A stretch of 64,000 nucleotides of DNA from CAVQKZ01 sp963837325. Lineage in GTDB: Bacteria; Actinomycetota; Actinomycetes; Mycobacteriales; Jatrophihabitantaceae. The stretch is from the NCBI GenBank assembly GCA_963837325.1, contig CAWIMV010000002.1, forward strand, positions 620,001-684,000, written 5' to 3'. The translations under genes were made by a program, and so were the position numbers. A model generated the notes under the pieces. That model did no database searches and was not told the DNA's origin. It was given only the letters and a program-made list of their open reading frames with translations. Shown here one piece after another: positions 24,683 through 33,590 of the stretch (position 1 is the stretch's first letter; every line of letters begins with the position of its first letter).

Positions 24683-25180
24683 TCAGAATGGTGGTTCGTC
24701 GGACAGCGCGCCGGCCCCGGCGGCCGGAGCCGAGCCCCACGGGTCGTCGGCCGGTGCGCCGGCCCCGCCGGCGTCCGAGCCGGATGAGCCGAAGCCGCCG
24801 CCGGTGGACGAGCCGCGCTGGGTGCGGTTGACCTTGGCACTCGCGTACTTCAGCGACGGGCCGATCTCCTCGACCGTCAGTTCGATGACCGTGCGCTTTT
24901 CGCCCTCACGGGTCTCGTAGCTGCGTTGCTGCAGCCGTCCTTGCGCGATGACGCGCATCCCGCGGGTGAGGGACTCGGCGGCGTTCTCGGCCGCTTGGCG
25001 CCACAGCGAGCAGCGCAGGAACAGCGCCTCGCCGTCCTTCCACTCGTTGGTGTTGCGGTCGAACGACCGTGGCGTCGAAGCGATCGTGAAGGACGCGACC
25101 GCGGCGCCGGACGGGGTGAAACGCAGTTCCGGGTCAGCAGTGAGGTTGCCGACCACGGTGATGATTGTGTCGCCTGCCAT
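24683..25180 (-). CDS. ssb: Single-stranded DNA-binding protein
   Basis: A 165-residue SSB. The OB fold runs through TIITVVGNLTADPELRFTPSG, FLRCSLWRQAAENAAESL and GMRVIAQGRLQQRSYE. A Gly/Ala-rich tail follows and ends in the acidic DEPPF tip (family D-D-x-P-F) that docks replication and repair partners. It binds ssDNA as a tetramer during replication, recombination and repair. The ATG lies 8 bp after the rpsF stop. Confidence 0.97.
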   Translation of the reverse strand: MAGDTIITVVGNLTADPELRFTPSGAAVASFTIASTPRSFDRNTNEWKDGEALFLRCSLWRQAAENAAESLTRGMRVIAQGRLQQRSYETREGEKRTVIELTVEEIGPSLKYASAKVNRTQRGSSTGGGFGSSGSDAGGAGAPADDPWGSAPAAGAGALSDEPPF

Positions 25181-25188
25181 GCCTGCCC

Positions 25189-25491
25189 CTACCGCTCGTC
25201 CGGGCGCAGGACCTTGGTCCGCAGCACCGACTCGTTGAGATTGAGTTGCCGGTCAAGTTCTTGGACGGACGCGGGAGCGGCCTGCAGGTCGATGACCGCG
25301 TAGATGCCCTCGGCGTGCTTGTCGATCTCGTAGGCCATCCGGCGCTTGCCCCAGATGTCGACCTTCTCGACTGAGCCGCCGTCCTTCTTGACGACGTTGA
25401 GGAAAGTGTCGAGCGACGGAGCGATCGTGCGCTCCTCGAGGCTCGGGTCAAGGATGACCATGACCTCGTAATGACGAAGGGGTGTGCTCAA
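25189..25491 (-). CDS. rpsF: 30S ribosomal protein S6
   Basis: A 100-residue S6: RHYEVMVILDPSLEERTIAP, then VDIWGKRRMAYEIDKHAEGIYAV and NESVLRTKVLRPDE. It pairs with S18 on the small subunit. The start chosen is TTG 25491, because it gives the normal length and has a strong AGGAGG nine bases upstream; no ATG or GTG is suitably placed. First gene of the operon. Confidence 0.97.
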   Translation of the reverse strand: MSTPLRHYEVMVILDPSLEERTIAPSLDTFLNVVKKDGGSVEKVDIWGKRRMAYEIDKHAEGIYAVIDLQAAPASVQELDRQLNLNESVLRTKVLRPDER

Positions 25492-25518
25492 GAGAAACTG
25501 CCTCCTGTGGACTGATCG

Positions 25519-25537
25519 GCCGCGGACGCTCCGCGGC
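25519..25537 (-). promoter_or_regulatory. Hairpin in the rpsF leader
   Basis: GCCGCGGA-CGC-TCCGCGGC, a perfect 8-bp stem with a three-base loop, ends 27 bp upstream of the rpsF start and just before its AGGAGG. S6:S18 feedback acts on rpsF leaders in many bacteria, and this hairpin is a candidate element, but I could not match the conserved bulge of that motif. Confidence 0.4.
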
Positions 25538-25669
25538 AGGAGGGGCGCGCACTGCCGAACGTGGTGTTCGATCGGGCGCACCATTCAGCGCCGATCACGG
25601 CAGACGAGCTGATTCCAGCCTACCGGGCGGGCGCGGCCAACCTGAAATCGCCGCTCGTGGCCCGTGCGC

Positions 25670-26806
25670 TCAGACGTTGCGACGCAGCAGGTAGAGCCGG
25701 GCGTACGTTGCCGTCACCAGCGACAGCGCGATGATCGCGACGATCGCGAGGAGCACGGGCAGTTGCGCGCCCGGTGCCTTGTTGGCCGCGTACTTTGTCC
25801 CAAGCCGGGTGGCGGTCTTCGGCTTGCCCTGCGAGTTGTTCGACGACTGACGGTCGGACTTGCTGGTGCCGGTCGCGCCGGTCTGGTCCGGCAACCCGAT
25901 GCCGAGCGGTCTCGAACCCCCGCCGTTCGGGCCCACGCCGCCGCCACCGATGTTGCCCATGACCCGCTCGGGCACCGTGACCGGCGGAGGCTTGTAGTGA
26001 CCACCGCCCCCGCCGCCGGAACCGCCGCCACCGCCACCAGTGCCGCCGCCGCCACCGCCACCACCGCCGGGCAGGCCAGGCAGGCCGGGCAGGCTCGGCA
26101 GATTCGGAACCGGGACATTGACGTTGAGCGGAGGCACCGTGGCCTTCACCGGCCCGACGTGGACGTTCACCTCAGGGGTGCCCACGCTGAGCTTGCACTG
26201 CGGTGCGTCGTTGGTGACGTGGATGACGCCGGCCCACTTCAGCGCCGCGCCGGCGTTCAGCGCGTTGCTGCTGAGCGGCACGTTGGTCAGGGAGCCGAGG
26301 ACGCCGGGCAGAATCTGCGGAAGCACGGCGAGCGAGGTCGCGGTCCAGTTCAGCTTGTGCGTACCCGCCGACAGTTTCTTGGCGTTGGTGAAACTTGTCG
26401 TCTTGCCGCCAACCACAGTGACGTTCTGCGCGTGCGCCGTGCCGGCGTCGACGGTGGCGGTGACATTGAGCCCCACGACCTTGCCGATGACGCCGGTCAG
26501 CAGGCCGTCGACCACGCTGACGTTGACGCCCACTGCTGAGGAGTCGAAATTGATCGAGTCACCGGGCCTGATCCAGACCTCCGTGCCGCCAACGGACACC
26601 GGGCAGTTGTGATCGAGCACGCCAGTGACGGCAAACGTGGCGGTGTCGGAACCGGCGTGATAGCGGGGCGTCGGAGCGGCGCCGGCCGGACCGGCGAGCA
26701 GCAGCGCGATGCCCGCAGACGTTGCCGCGAAAGCCAGGCCGAGCGAACCAGCCAGCAAGCGAATGCCCACCCGTCGCGAGGGCAACCGCTGGTGACGTCC
26801 TGGCAT
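25670..26806 (-). CDS. Secreted, membrane-anchored Gly-rich protein of unknown function
   Basis: A 378-residue protein with a signal peptide (cleaved near LAGPAGAAP). An extracellular region of about 190 residues (YHAGSDTATFAVTGVLDHNC onwards, two or three cysteines) looks like a pair of beta-sandwich domains. Then come a Pro/Leu linker, a glycine tract (about 249-279), another flexible segment with many Ser/Asn/Gln, and a C-terminal helix LPVLLAIVAIIALSLVTATY ending in RLYLLRRNV. The layout is that of a wall-spanning surface protein with a membrane anchor; there is no LPXTG sortase motif. RBS GGAGAAAG precedes the ATG. No functional family was recognised. Confidence 0.75.
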   Translation of the reverse strand: MPGRHQRLPSRRVGIRLLAGSLGLAFAATSAGIALLLAGPAGAAPTPRYHAGSDTATFAVTGVLDHNCPVSVGGTEVWIRPGDSINFDSSAVGVNVSVVDGLLTGVIGKVVGLNVTATVDAGTAHAQNVTVVGGKTTSFTNAKKLSAGTHKLNWTATSLAVLPQILPGVLGSLTNVPLSSNALNAGAALKWAGVIHVTNDAPQCKLSVGTPEVNVHVGPVKATVPPLNVNVPVPNLPSLPGLPGLPGGGGGGGGGTGGGGGGSGGGGGGHYKPPPVTVPERVMGNIGGGGVGPNGGGSRPLGIGLPDQTGATGTSKSDRQSSNNSQGKPKTATRLGTKYAANKAPGAQLPVLLAIVAIIALSLVTATYARLYLLRRNV

Positions 26807-26948
26807 GCTTTCTCCAATATGTCCGATTTCAAAGCTGACGCCAGCTTAACCGGTCGACGGGTTATTCAACGAACCGAACCATTCTGGGTTACTCGCCGTC
26901 GAAACGCCAGTACGAACCCGGTCGTACCCCGGTCGTAGAGTTCGAAAC

Positions 26949-27731
26949 ATGCCAGTCATCGGTGCCCACGTCGATTCCGTCGATCCGCTGGCCGCCGCGG
27001 CCGCAACTGATGCGGCTGCGGTCCAGTTCTTCCTGGCCGACCCACAGGGCTGGAAGAAGCCGGTCGAGCACGCACACGCCCGCGAGATCAGGGCGACCGA
27101 CCTCACCGTCTACGTCCACTCCCCGTACGTGCTCAACGTCGCGACCACGAACAATCGCATCCGCATCCCCAGCCGCAAGTTGCTCGGGCAGCACGCGGCC
27201 GCGGCCGCGGCCATCGGGGCGAAGGGCCTGATCGTCCACGGCGGACACGTCAATGCCAGCGACGACCCGGCGATCGGTTTCGACAACTGGCGTAAGACAT
27301 TCTCCCGGGCAGCCGACGAGGGTGGCTTCGGGCTCCCCGTCCTCATCGAGAACACCGCCGGCGGCAACAACGCGATGGCCCGTCGCTTCGACCGGCTCGC
27401 TCAGCTCTGGGACGCCATCGGGGAGTTCGGCCCGGGCTTCTGCCTCGACACCTGCCACGCCCACGCCGGCGGCGAGGAACTCGTCGGCATCGTCGACCGC
27501 GTGCTGTCGATCACCGGCCGCATCGACCTCGTGCACGCCAACGACAGCCGCGACGAGTTCGACTCCGGCGCTGACCGGCACGCCAACTTCGGCACCGGGC
27601 GCATCGATGCTGAGGCGATCGCCGAGGTGTGCCGCGCCGCGGGCAGCGACGTCATCGTGGAAACGCCGGGCGGCCCGGAAGGCCAGGGCGCCGACATCGC
27701 ATTCCTCCGCAAGGCGCTCGTCTCGGCCTGA
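26949..27731 (+). CDS. nfo: Deoxyribonuclease IV / AP endonuclease (Nfo-type)
   Basis: A 260-residue TIM-barrel endonuclease IV: IGAHVDSVDP at the start (metal His), VYVHSPYVLNVA, IVHGGHVNAS, VLIENTAGGN, FCLDTCHAHAGG and LVHANDSRDEFDSGADRHAN, which carry the zinc-ligand series of the family. It cuts abasic sites for base-excision repair. It is at the short end of the family, with a compressed C-terminus (FLRKALVSA). It is divergent from the Gly-rich protein and ends at a hairpin shared with the convergent hydrolase. Confidence 0.92.
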   Translation: MPVIGAHVDSVDPLAAAAATDAAAVQFFLADPQGWKKPVEHAHAREIRATDLTVYVHSPYVLNVATTNNRIRIPSRKLLGQHAAAAAAIGAKGLIVHGGHVNASDDPAIGFDNWRKTFSRAADEGGFGLPVLIENTAGGNNAMARRFDRLAQLWDAIGEFGPGFCLDTCHAHAGGEELVGIVDRVLSITGRIDLVHANDSRDEFDSGADRHANFGTGRIDAEAIAEVCRAAGSDVIVETPGGPEGQGADIAFLRKALVSA

Positions 27732-27737
27732 CCCAAC

Positions 27738-27759
27738 CCGCGCCCGACGGTGGGCGCGG
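27738..27759. terminator. Bidirectional hairpin between convergent genes
   Basis: CCGCGCCC (27738-27745) and GGGCGCGG (27752-27759) form a perfect 8-bp stem in the 32-bp gap between nfo and the convergent hydrolase. No T-tract is present on either side. Confidence 0.55.
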
Positions 27760-27763
27760 CGAA

Positions 27764-28300
27764 TCAGCCAGACCGGCTCCGGAGCACCTCGGCGACGGTG
27801 GTGACCTCGATCAGCGGTGCGTACAACCGCATCACCGCGAGCGCCTGCTTGTGAGTGGTGTCGGTCGCGCCCGCGCAAGCGTCGGCAGCGACGACAACCC
27901 TGATGCCGGCGTCAGCCGCGGCGAGGGCCGTCGAGAGGACGCAGCAGTCCGTCGACACGCCGGCCAGCACGACCTCGTCGTCCACCAGCGCGGCGAGTTC
28001 CGGACCCCATTTGCCGAACGTCGGCCGGTCCAGCGTCGGCCGGCCGGCGAGGCGCTCGGCCAGTGCGTACAGCGGCGCGTCGGCCGGCTGCCGGGCGAAC
28101 GGCCACTGCTCGAAATACGCCCGCCACGCCCCAGCCGGTTCGGTGGGTGCAACGTAACGGGTGAACACCACGTCGGGCTCGAACGCCGACGCGAGGCGCT
28201 CGATCGGATCGAGGATCTCGGCGAACCGCGGGGTGAACCAGCCGCTGTCGGGATCACCGAACACGTGTTGCAGGTCGATGGCGACCAGAGTGGGGCTCAC
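27764..28300 (-). CDS. Isochorismatase-family cysteine hydrolase (nicotinamidase-like)
   Basis: A 178-residue cysteine hydrolase with triad Asp9 (VAIDLQHVF), Lys97 (FGKWGPE) and Cys120 (VSTDCCVLST). Its GTG start overlaps the stop of the NCS1 permease gene by four bases, so the two are translationally coupled. An enzyme coupled to a nucleobase/hydantoin-type permease suggests hydrolysis of an imported amide or ureido compound, but the substrate is not determined. A longer upstream frame would only shadow the permease. Confidence 0.87.
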   Translation of the reverse strand: MSPTLVAIDLQHVFGDPDSGWFTPRFAEILDPIERLASAFEPDVVFTRYVAPTEPAGAWRAYFEQWPFARQPADAPLYALAERLAGRPTLDRPTFGKWGPELAALVDDEVVLAGVSTDCCVLSTALAAADAGIRVVVAADACAGATDTTHKQALAVMRLYAPLIEVTTVAEVLRSRSG

Positions 28301-29778
28301 GCCGACGGAACTGGGATCGATTCCTCGCGCCGGACCGCGTTGCGACCGGTGAGCAGCGTGAGCACGAACGAGAGCACGAGGGCGACGAGCACGCCCAGGT
28401 TCGCGAACGCCCACTCGCCGGTCTTGCCGCCCAGGCCGAACGCATCCAGCAGGTAGCCCTGCCAGTTCAGCCAGCTCGCGTAGGTGTTGGTCACCAGGCC
28501 CCAGCCCAGGAACGTACCGACCACGAGGCACAGCATCGGCACTATGCGCACGTCCCCGTACCGGCCGCGCGGGTCGAACAGGTCGGCTTCGGCGTAGTCG
28601 CGCCGGCGCAGCAGGATGTCGGCGAGCATCACCCCGCACCAGGCCGCGATCGGTACCCCGAGCGTGATCAGGAAGCCCTGGAACTGGAAGAAGAAGTTGT
28701 CGGCGACGAACACCACGTAGATCGCGCCGGCGACCATGATGACGCCGTCGATCAGCGCGGCGACCGGCCGCGGCACCCGAAGACCGGCGGTGAGCAGCGC
28801 GAGGCCGGACGAGTAGATGTCGAGCACCGCCCCGCCGATGAGTCCCAGCACGACGACGATCAGGAACGGCACGAGCGCCCACGTCTCGAGCTCAGTCGCG
28901 AGCGCCCCGATCGGGTCGGCCGCGATCGCCGAGTTGAGCTTGGTCGAGGATGCCGCAAGCAGCAGCCCGAACAGCAGCAGGACGGCCGGCCCGAGCGCAC
29001 CGCCGAACGCGGTCCAGCCCACGACGCCACGGCTGGAGGCGCGGCGCGGTAGGTAGCGTGAGTAGTCGGCGGCGGCGTTGACCCACCCCAACCCGAAGCC
29101 GGTGAGGAAGAGCACGAAGCAACCGACGACGTGTTGCGCCGAGCCGGACGGTACCGCCGACACGGTGCTCCAGTGGATCTTGTCGAGCACGAGCAGGATG
29201 TAGACGACGGTGAGTACGGCGGTGACGACGGTGATGATGCTCTGCAGGCGCATGATCAGGTCGAAACCCATCACGCCACCGGCGATGATCAGCGCAGCGA
29301 CGACCACGAGCGCGACGACCTTCGTCGCGGTTCCCCCGCTCCAACCGAGGCGGTCGAAAACCGTCGCCGTGGCCAGGGTGGCCAGGATCGTGAGCACGGT
29401 CTCCCAGCCAACGGTCAGCACCCACGACAGCAGGGCCGGCACCTTGTTACCGCGCACGCCGAACGCGGCTCGGCTCAGCACCATCGTCGGGGCCGAGCCG
29501 CGCTTGCCGGCAAGAGCGACGAACCCGCAGAGCAGGAACGACAACGCGATCCCGACCAGGCCGGCGATCAGCGCCTGCCAGAACGAGACGCCGAAACCGA
29601 GGCCGAAGGAGCCGTAGCTCAGGCCGAACACCGAGACGTTTGCGCCGAACCAGGGCCAGAACAGCTGCGGCGAGGAGCCCTTGCGCTCGGCATCGGAGAT
29701 CACGTTGATGCCGTTGGTCTCCACCGTGAGCGCCCGGTACTGCGCGGACTGTTCGTTCGTCGTGCTGGTCGTCGTCAT
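28297..29778 (-). CDS. NCS1-family cytosine/purine-type permease
   Basis: A 493-residue transporter with about 12 hydrophobic helices. Family signatures are WPWFGANVSVFGLSYGSFGL, GKRGSAPTMVLSRAAFG (the NCS1 G-x-x-x-P-x-x-x-R-x-x-F-G motif), FGLGWVNAAADYSRYLPR and the C-terminal half with ADNFFFQFQGFLITLGVPIAAW. NCS1 carriers import cytosine, purines, hydantoins or allantoin with H+ or Na+. ATG 29778 was chosen because the longer frame adds a Cys-rich stretch unlike the family. It is 49 bp downstream of the GT87 gene. Confidence 0.9.
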   Translation of the reverse strand: MTTTSTTNEQSAQYRALTVETNGINVISDAERKGSSPQLFWPWFGANVSVFGLSYGSFGLGFGVSFWQALIAGLVGIALSFLLCGFVALAGKRGSAPTMVLSRAAFGVRGNKVPALLSWVLTVGWETVLTILATLATATVFDRLGWSGGTATKVVALVVVAALIIAGGVMGFDLIMRLQSIITVVTAVLTVVYILLVLDKIHWSTVSAVPSGSAQHVVGCFVLFLTGFGLGWVNAAADYSRYLPRRASSRGVVGWTAFGGALGPAVLLLFGLLLAASSTKLNSAIAADPIGALATELETWALVPFLIVVVLGLIGGAVLDIYSSGLALLTAGLRVPRPVAALIDGVIMVAGAIYVVFVADNFFFQFQGFLITLGVPIAAWCGVMLADILLRRRDYAEADLFDPRGRYGDVRIVPMLCLVVGTFLGWGLVTNTYASWLNWQGYLLDAFGLGGKTGEWAFANLGVLVALVLSFVLTLLTGRNAVRREESIPVPSA

Positions 29779-29827
29779 GACGCAACTGTGCTGGGTCGGC
29801 ACCGGAACCGTCCAGAGATATCCGCCA

Positions 29828-31258
29828 CTACGCCCGGGCGAAGAAGTCCGGTGCGCGGTCGAACTCGCCGCCGCTGGGATCATCCGAACCCCCGGCTCGC
29901 ACCACGTCGTGTTCGGGATGCCACATCTCGTGCACCACCAGTCCGGCAATGCACAGCAGCAGCACGTCACGGGCCACCAGCACGAGCATCAGCCACCCAT
30001 AGCCGACGCCGTGCGCCTCCTGGCCCGGGTTAAGGCCGAGCAGCAAGGTCAGGGTGAGGAACCACACTGCGATCTCGGTGAACTGCCATACGAGCGCCAG
30101 TCGCCACCGCGGCCGGGCCAGGGCGAGCAACGGCACCAGCCACAGGGAGTACTGCGGGCTCCATACCTTCGTCGTCAGCAGAAACGCCAGCACGACGAGG
30201 AACACCAGTTGCGGCAGGCGCGGCTTGACCGGTGCTCGTAGCCCGAGCCAGCCGATGAGCGCGAGTGCCGCGAGCAGCGCCAGCGCGACGGCGACGCCGG
30301 GCGGCTTCCAGAACGGCGCGTCGGTCGCGCCGACGCCGTCCTTGAACAGGGTCTTGGCCACCGCCCACACGGTGCTGCGCTCAGTCGGCCGGTCGATGCT
30401 GAAGCGGTAGAACTCCGACCAGCCGCGGTAGTAGGCCAGCGCGATCGGCACGTTCACCGCCAGCCAGACGAGTGCGGCGGCGGCAGTCGCCCAGACTGCG
30501 GGCGCATACCGGCGGGTGCGGATCGCGAGGATGACGAGGGCGACGAGCAGCAGCGCGGGGTACAGCTTCGCCGCGGTACCCAGTCCGATCAGCGCGCCGG
30601 CCAGCACCGGCTGTCTTCGCGCCCATGCCCACAACGCCCCGCTGGTGAACGCCATCGCGAGCAGGTCCCAGTTCGAGAACGCGTGAATCACCAGCAGCGG
30701 CGACAGCGCGAAGATCGCGGCGTCGTACGGACGGCGCCCGGCTGCCTGCGCAGTGCCGGCGGCGGTGACCAGGCCGCACACGCCCAGCAGCAGGGCGGTG
30801 AGCACGCCGAAGATCACGACCTCGCTCCAGTGCGTGTCGAGCGCATGCACGCCGCGGGTCAGATCAGCCGTGAGCCACATGAAGCCGCCGGTGAGCACCG
30901 GATACTCGACCGCCGTGTCGCGGTACGGCACGGCACCGATGTCGAGGCGTTCGTCGCCCCACAGCGGGACGACGTCGGAGTAGCACATGTGCGTGTACTG
31001 CTTGTTGCCCGTCCACTCGCCGGTCGCGCAGGGCGACTTCTGGGCAAAGCCCAACAGCAGCGTGAAGCAGGTCATCAACATCACCACGCGCAGCGGCGTA
31101 ACCCACGATCCGGGGCTCACGCCGGCGTGGCGGCCCCAAGCGCCACCGATGATGCGGCTGGCCCGGGCCGCCATCGGGTCGGTGTGGCTCGGCACGGGCG
31201 GCGGGGCAAGCGCGTCCCCGTCAACCGCGTCGCTCGGACGGGTCGGGGCGGACGTCAC
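29828..31258 (-). CDS. GT87-like polytopic membrane glycosyltransferase
   Basis: A 476-residue membrane protein with about ten helices, of the GT-C/GT87 type found beside ponA in actinobacteria (Rv0051-like). The first loop contains the acidic DERLDIGAVPYRDTAVEYP, which resembles the GT-C catalytic loop with its Asp and the invariant EYP. It probably transfers a mannosyl or arabinosyl unit from a polyprenyl phosphate on the outer face of the membrane. It starts 25 bp after the PBP stop, in an operon with DUF5318 and the PBP. Confidence 0.8.
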   Translation of the reverse strand: MTSAPTRPSDAVDGDALAPPPVPSHTDPMAARASRIIGGAWGRHAGVSPGSWVTPLRVVMLMTCFTLLLGFAQKSPCATGEWTGNKQYTHMCYSDVVPLWGDERLDIGAVPYRDTAVEYPVLTGGFMWLTADLTRGVHALDTHWSEVVIFGVLTALLLGVCGLVTAAGTAQAAGRRPYDAAIFALSPLLVIHAFSNWDLLAMAFTSGALWAWARRQPVLAGALIGLGTAAKLYPALLLVALVILAIRTRRYAPAVWATAAAALVWLAVNVPIALAYYRGWSEFYRFSIDRPTERSTVWAVAKTLFKDGVGATDAPFWKPPGVAVALALLAALALIGWLGLRAPVKPRLPQLVFLVVLAFLLTTKVWSPQYSLWLVPLLALARPRWRLALVWQFTEIAVWFLTLTLLLGLNPGQEAHGVGYGWLMLVLVARDVLLLCIAGLVVHEMWHPEHDVVRAGGSDDPSGGEFDRAPDFFARA

Positions 31259-31283
31259 CGATTCATCCTGGCACGAGGCGCAG

Positions 31284-33587
31284 TTACGGCCCGTTGCGGC
31301 CAGACGTCGTCGCCGTGACGCAGGACTGGCCGATGAGGACGGGGCTGCAGGACGGCGACGGTGGCGGCGGTGGCGGCGAGGACTGCGCGGACGAACTGGT
31401 GGCCGGGCGAGACGGCGAAGAGAAGCCGGTCGATCGGCTGAAGGTGGGTGTCGCGGCCTTGCTCGACGATGGCGGCCGCGTCGGTTTACGGGCCGTGTTG
31501 ACCCCGCCGGTGATCATCTGTTTGGTGGCCATCGGCAGGTTGGGCCGGCCGCTCAGGTAGGAGTCCATGAACAACTTCCAGGTCTTGCCCGGCAGGTCCG
31601 AGCCGTACTCGGGCGCGCCGAAGCCGTTGTAGATCGGCTGGGTCGAGCTGCCGCTGCCGGCCCACACTGCGGCACTCACCTGCGGGGTGTAACCGACCAT
31701 CCAGGCGTCACTGTTCTGGGTCGTACCGGGAATGCCTTCGGTGCCCGTCTTGGCCGCGGAAACCCGGCCGGCAGTCAGCGGGTCGCCCGACCAGGCCGCA
31801 ATCGGTTCGAGGGTCACGGTGACGTCGTTGGCGACCTTCGGGTCCAGCGCACCGGCCGGATCCTTCTTGTGCTGGTAGACGGTGTCGCCGCCTGAGTCGG
31901 TGGCCTTCTTCACGAAGTACGGGTCGTTGCGGGCGCCGTTGTTCGCGAAGGTGGCGAAACCCACCGCTTGGTCGATGGGCCGAACGGCGTAGTCACCGAT
32001 CCCGATACCGAAGCCGGTCTGGCCGTTGGCGCTCACCAGCGTCTTCTTGCCGTCGCTGTCGGTCTTCGGAATGCCAGCCGCGTGCGCAATGGCGGCGACC
32101 TCGTTCGGACCGGCCCGCACCGCGAGCTGGTCGAACGTCGTGTTCAGCGAGTACTTCATCGCGAGCGCGAGCTGGACCGATGCGCTGCTGACACTCTGAT
32201 CGCCCGGGTCGTTGCAGATCTGGCGGCCCTGGATCGGCACACAGTAGCTGCCGTTGACGAAGCTGCTGATCGTCAGCGGCGCCTTGCCTCGTGCCTTCTT
32301 CAGCGTCTGGGTGAGCACGGTCGCGAGTGTGTAGGGCTTGAACGACGAGCCGGGTGGGCGGCTGCCGATGCCGGCGTAGTCGAAGTTGTCGATCTTGCCT
32401 GCGTAGTTCTTGTCGTTGGGCCCGCCGTAGTAGGCGAGCACCCCACCGGTACCGGGATTGACCGCGACCAGCGCGTTCTTGAAGTTCTTCTGCCGCGGCG
32501 TCAGGTTCGAGAACGTCTGCTTGATCGACGCGACCGCAGCATGCTGGGCCCGCCGGTCGATCGTGGTCAGAATGCGCAGGCCACGGGTGTTGATCGCGCC
32601 TTCACTGATGCCGTGCGACTCCAACTCCTGGATGACCTGGTGCACGATCAGCGCCGTCGGTCCACTCGTGCCGAGCGTGCTCGCGGTCGGGCGCTTGACC
32701 TTCGGGTACGGCAGCGCTGCGGCCTGCTCGGCGGTGAGGTGCTTGGTGCTGACCATCCCGGCGATGACGTAGCGCCAGCGGCTCTTCGCCTCGGCCGGGT
32801 TGACCGCAGGGTCGTAGTAACTCGGGGCGCGAAGCAGCGCGGCCAGCACGGCGCCTTCCGCGGTGTCGAGTCGTTCGACGCTCTTGTCGAAGTACGCGCC
32901 GGCGGCGGCCTGGATGCCGTACGCACCGCGACCGAAATAGACGGTGTTCAGGTAGAACTCGAGAATCTGCTTCTTGGAGTACTGCCGGCTCAGCTTGACC
33001 GCGATCGCGAGTTCTCTGAGCTTGCGCGACAGTGTGCGCGAATCGCTGAGGTAGGCGTTCTTGGCGTACTGCTGGGTGATGCCCGACCCGCCCTGAGTGT
33101 CACCGCCCGTGGCGTCGGACATCGCCGCCCGTAGCGTGCCCCGCACCGAAACGCCGGGCTCGGAGAAAAAGCGGCGGTCCTCGGCCGCCAGCATGTCCCA
33201 CTGCACGTTCTTGGGAACCTGGTCGATCTTGACGAGGGTGCGGTTCTCGGTACCGATGCGGGCCATCACCGAGCCGTCGGAATAGAGAATTGTCGCGACC
33301 TGCGGCAGTGGCAGGCTCTCGGGCCGGGGCACATCACTGAGGACGTAGAACAGCGACACGGCGGTGACGGCGAACAAGGCCATGAGGCCGATCAGCCACG
33401 TGCCGGTCAGCCCACATCGGCGCAGGATGCGGCGCCCGCGACTCATGGCGGCGATGCGTTGCTTCTTGGCCAGGCGGCGCTGCTTCCAGCGGGAAGGGAA
33501 ATGGGTCACGCGTTCGCGAAGCGGCGCCGCCTGTGCTTCGGCGCCGGACTTGGGCCGACCTTTCTGGAGCTTTTCCGGCTCGGGCAC
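31284..33587 (-). CDS. Class A penicillin-binding protein (PonA-type)
   Basis: A 767-residue bifunctional peptidoglycan synthase. A basic cytoplasmic segment is followed by one membrane helix (about 61-84). The GT51 transglycosylase domain has the catalytic Glu136 in AAEDRRFF and GGSGITQQYAKN. The transpeptidase domain has SxxK (Ser414-Lys417 in PGSSFKPY), SxN (Ser480-Asn482) and KTG (613-615). The tail is Ser/Pro-rich and low-complexity. It polymerises and cross-links wall glycan. It is preceded by the DUF5318 gene with a three-base gap, the same pairing as Rv0049-ponA1. Confidence 0.95.
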   Translation of the reverse strand: MPEPEKLQKGRPKSGAEAQAAPLRERVTHFPSRWKQRRLAKKQRIAAMSRGRRILRRCGLTGTWLIGLMALFAVTAVSLFYVLSDVPRPESLPLPQVATILYSDGSVMARIGTENRTLVKIDQVPKNVQWDMLAAEDRRFFSEPGVSVRGTLRAAMSDATGGDTQGGSGITQQYAKNAYLSDSRTLSRKLRELAIAVKLSRQYSKKQILEFYLNTVYFGRGAYGIQAAAGAYFDKSVERLDTAEGAVLAALLRAPSYYDPAVNPAEAKSRWRYVIAGMVSTKHLTAEQAAALPYPKVKRPTASTLGTSGPTALIVHQVIQELESHGISEGAINTRGLRILTTIDRRAQHAAVASIKQTFSNLTPRQKNFKNALVAVNPGTGGVLAYYGGPNDKNYAGKIDNFDYAGIGSRPPGSSFKPYTLATVLTQTLKKARGKAPLTISSFVNGSYCVPIQGRQICNDPGDQSVSSASVQLALAMKYSLNTTFDQLAVRAGPNEVAAIAHAAGIPKTDSDGKKTLVSANGQTGFGIGIGDYAVRPIDQAVGFATFANNGARNDPYFVKKATDSGGDTVYQHKKDPAGALDPKVANDVTVTLEPIAAWSGDPLTAGRVSAAKTGTEGIPGTTQNSDAWMVGYTPQVSAAVWAGSGSSTQPIYNGFGAPEYGSDLPGKTWKLFMDSYLSGRPNLPMATKQMITGGVNTARKPTRPPSSSKAATPTFSRSTGFSSPSRPATSSSAQSSPPPPPPSPSCSPVLIGQSCVTATTSGRNGP

Positions 33588-33590
33588 CGG

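Noticed and set aside
25670..25790. Sortase-anchored (LPXTG) protein
   Set aside because: The C-terminal helix and basic tail are present but no LPXTG-like motif precedes them.
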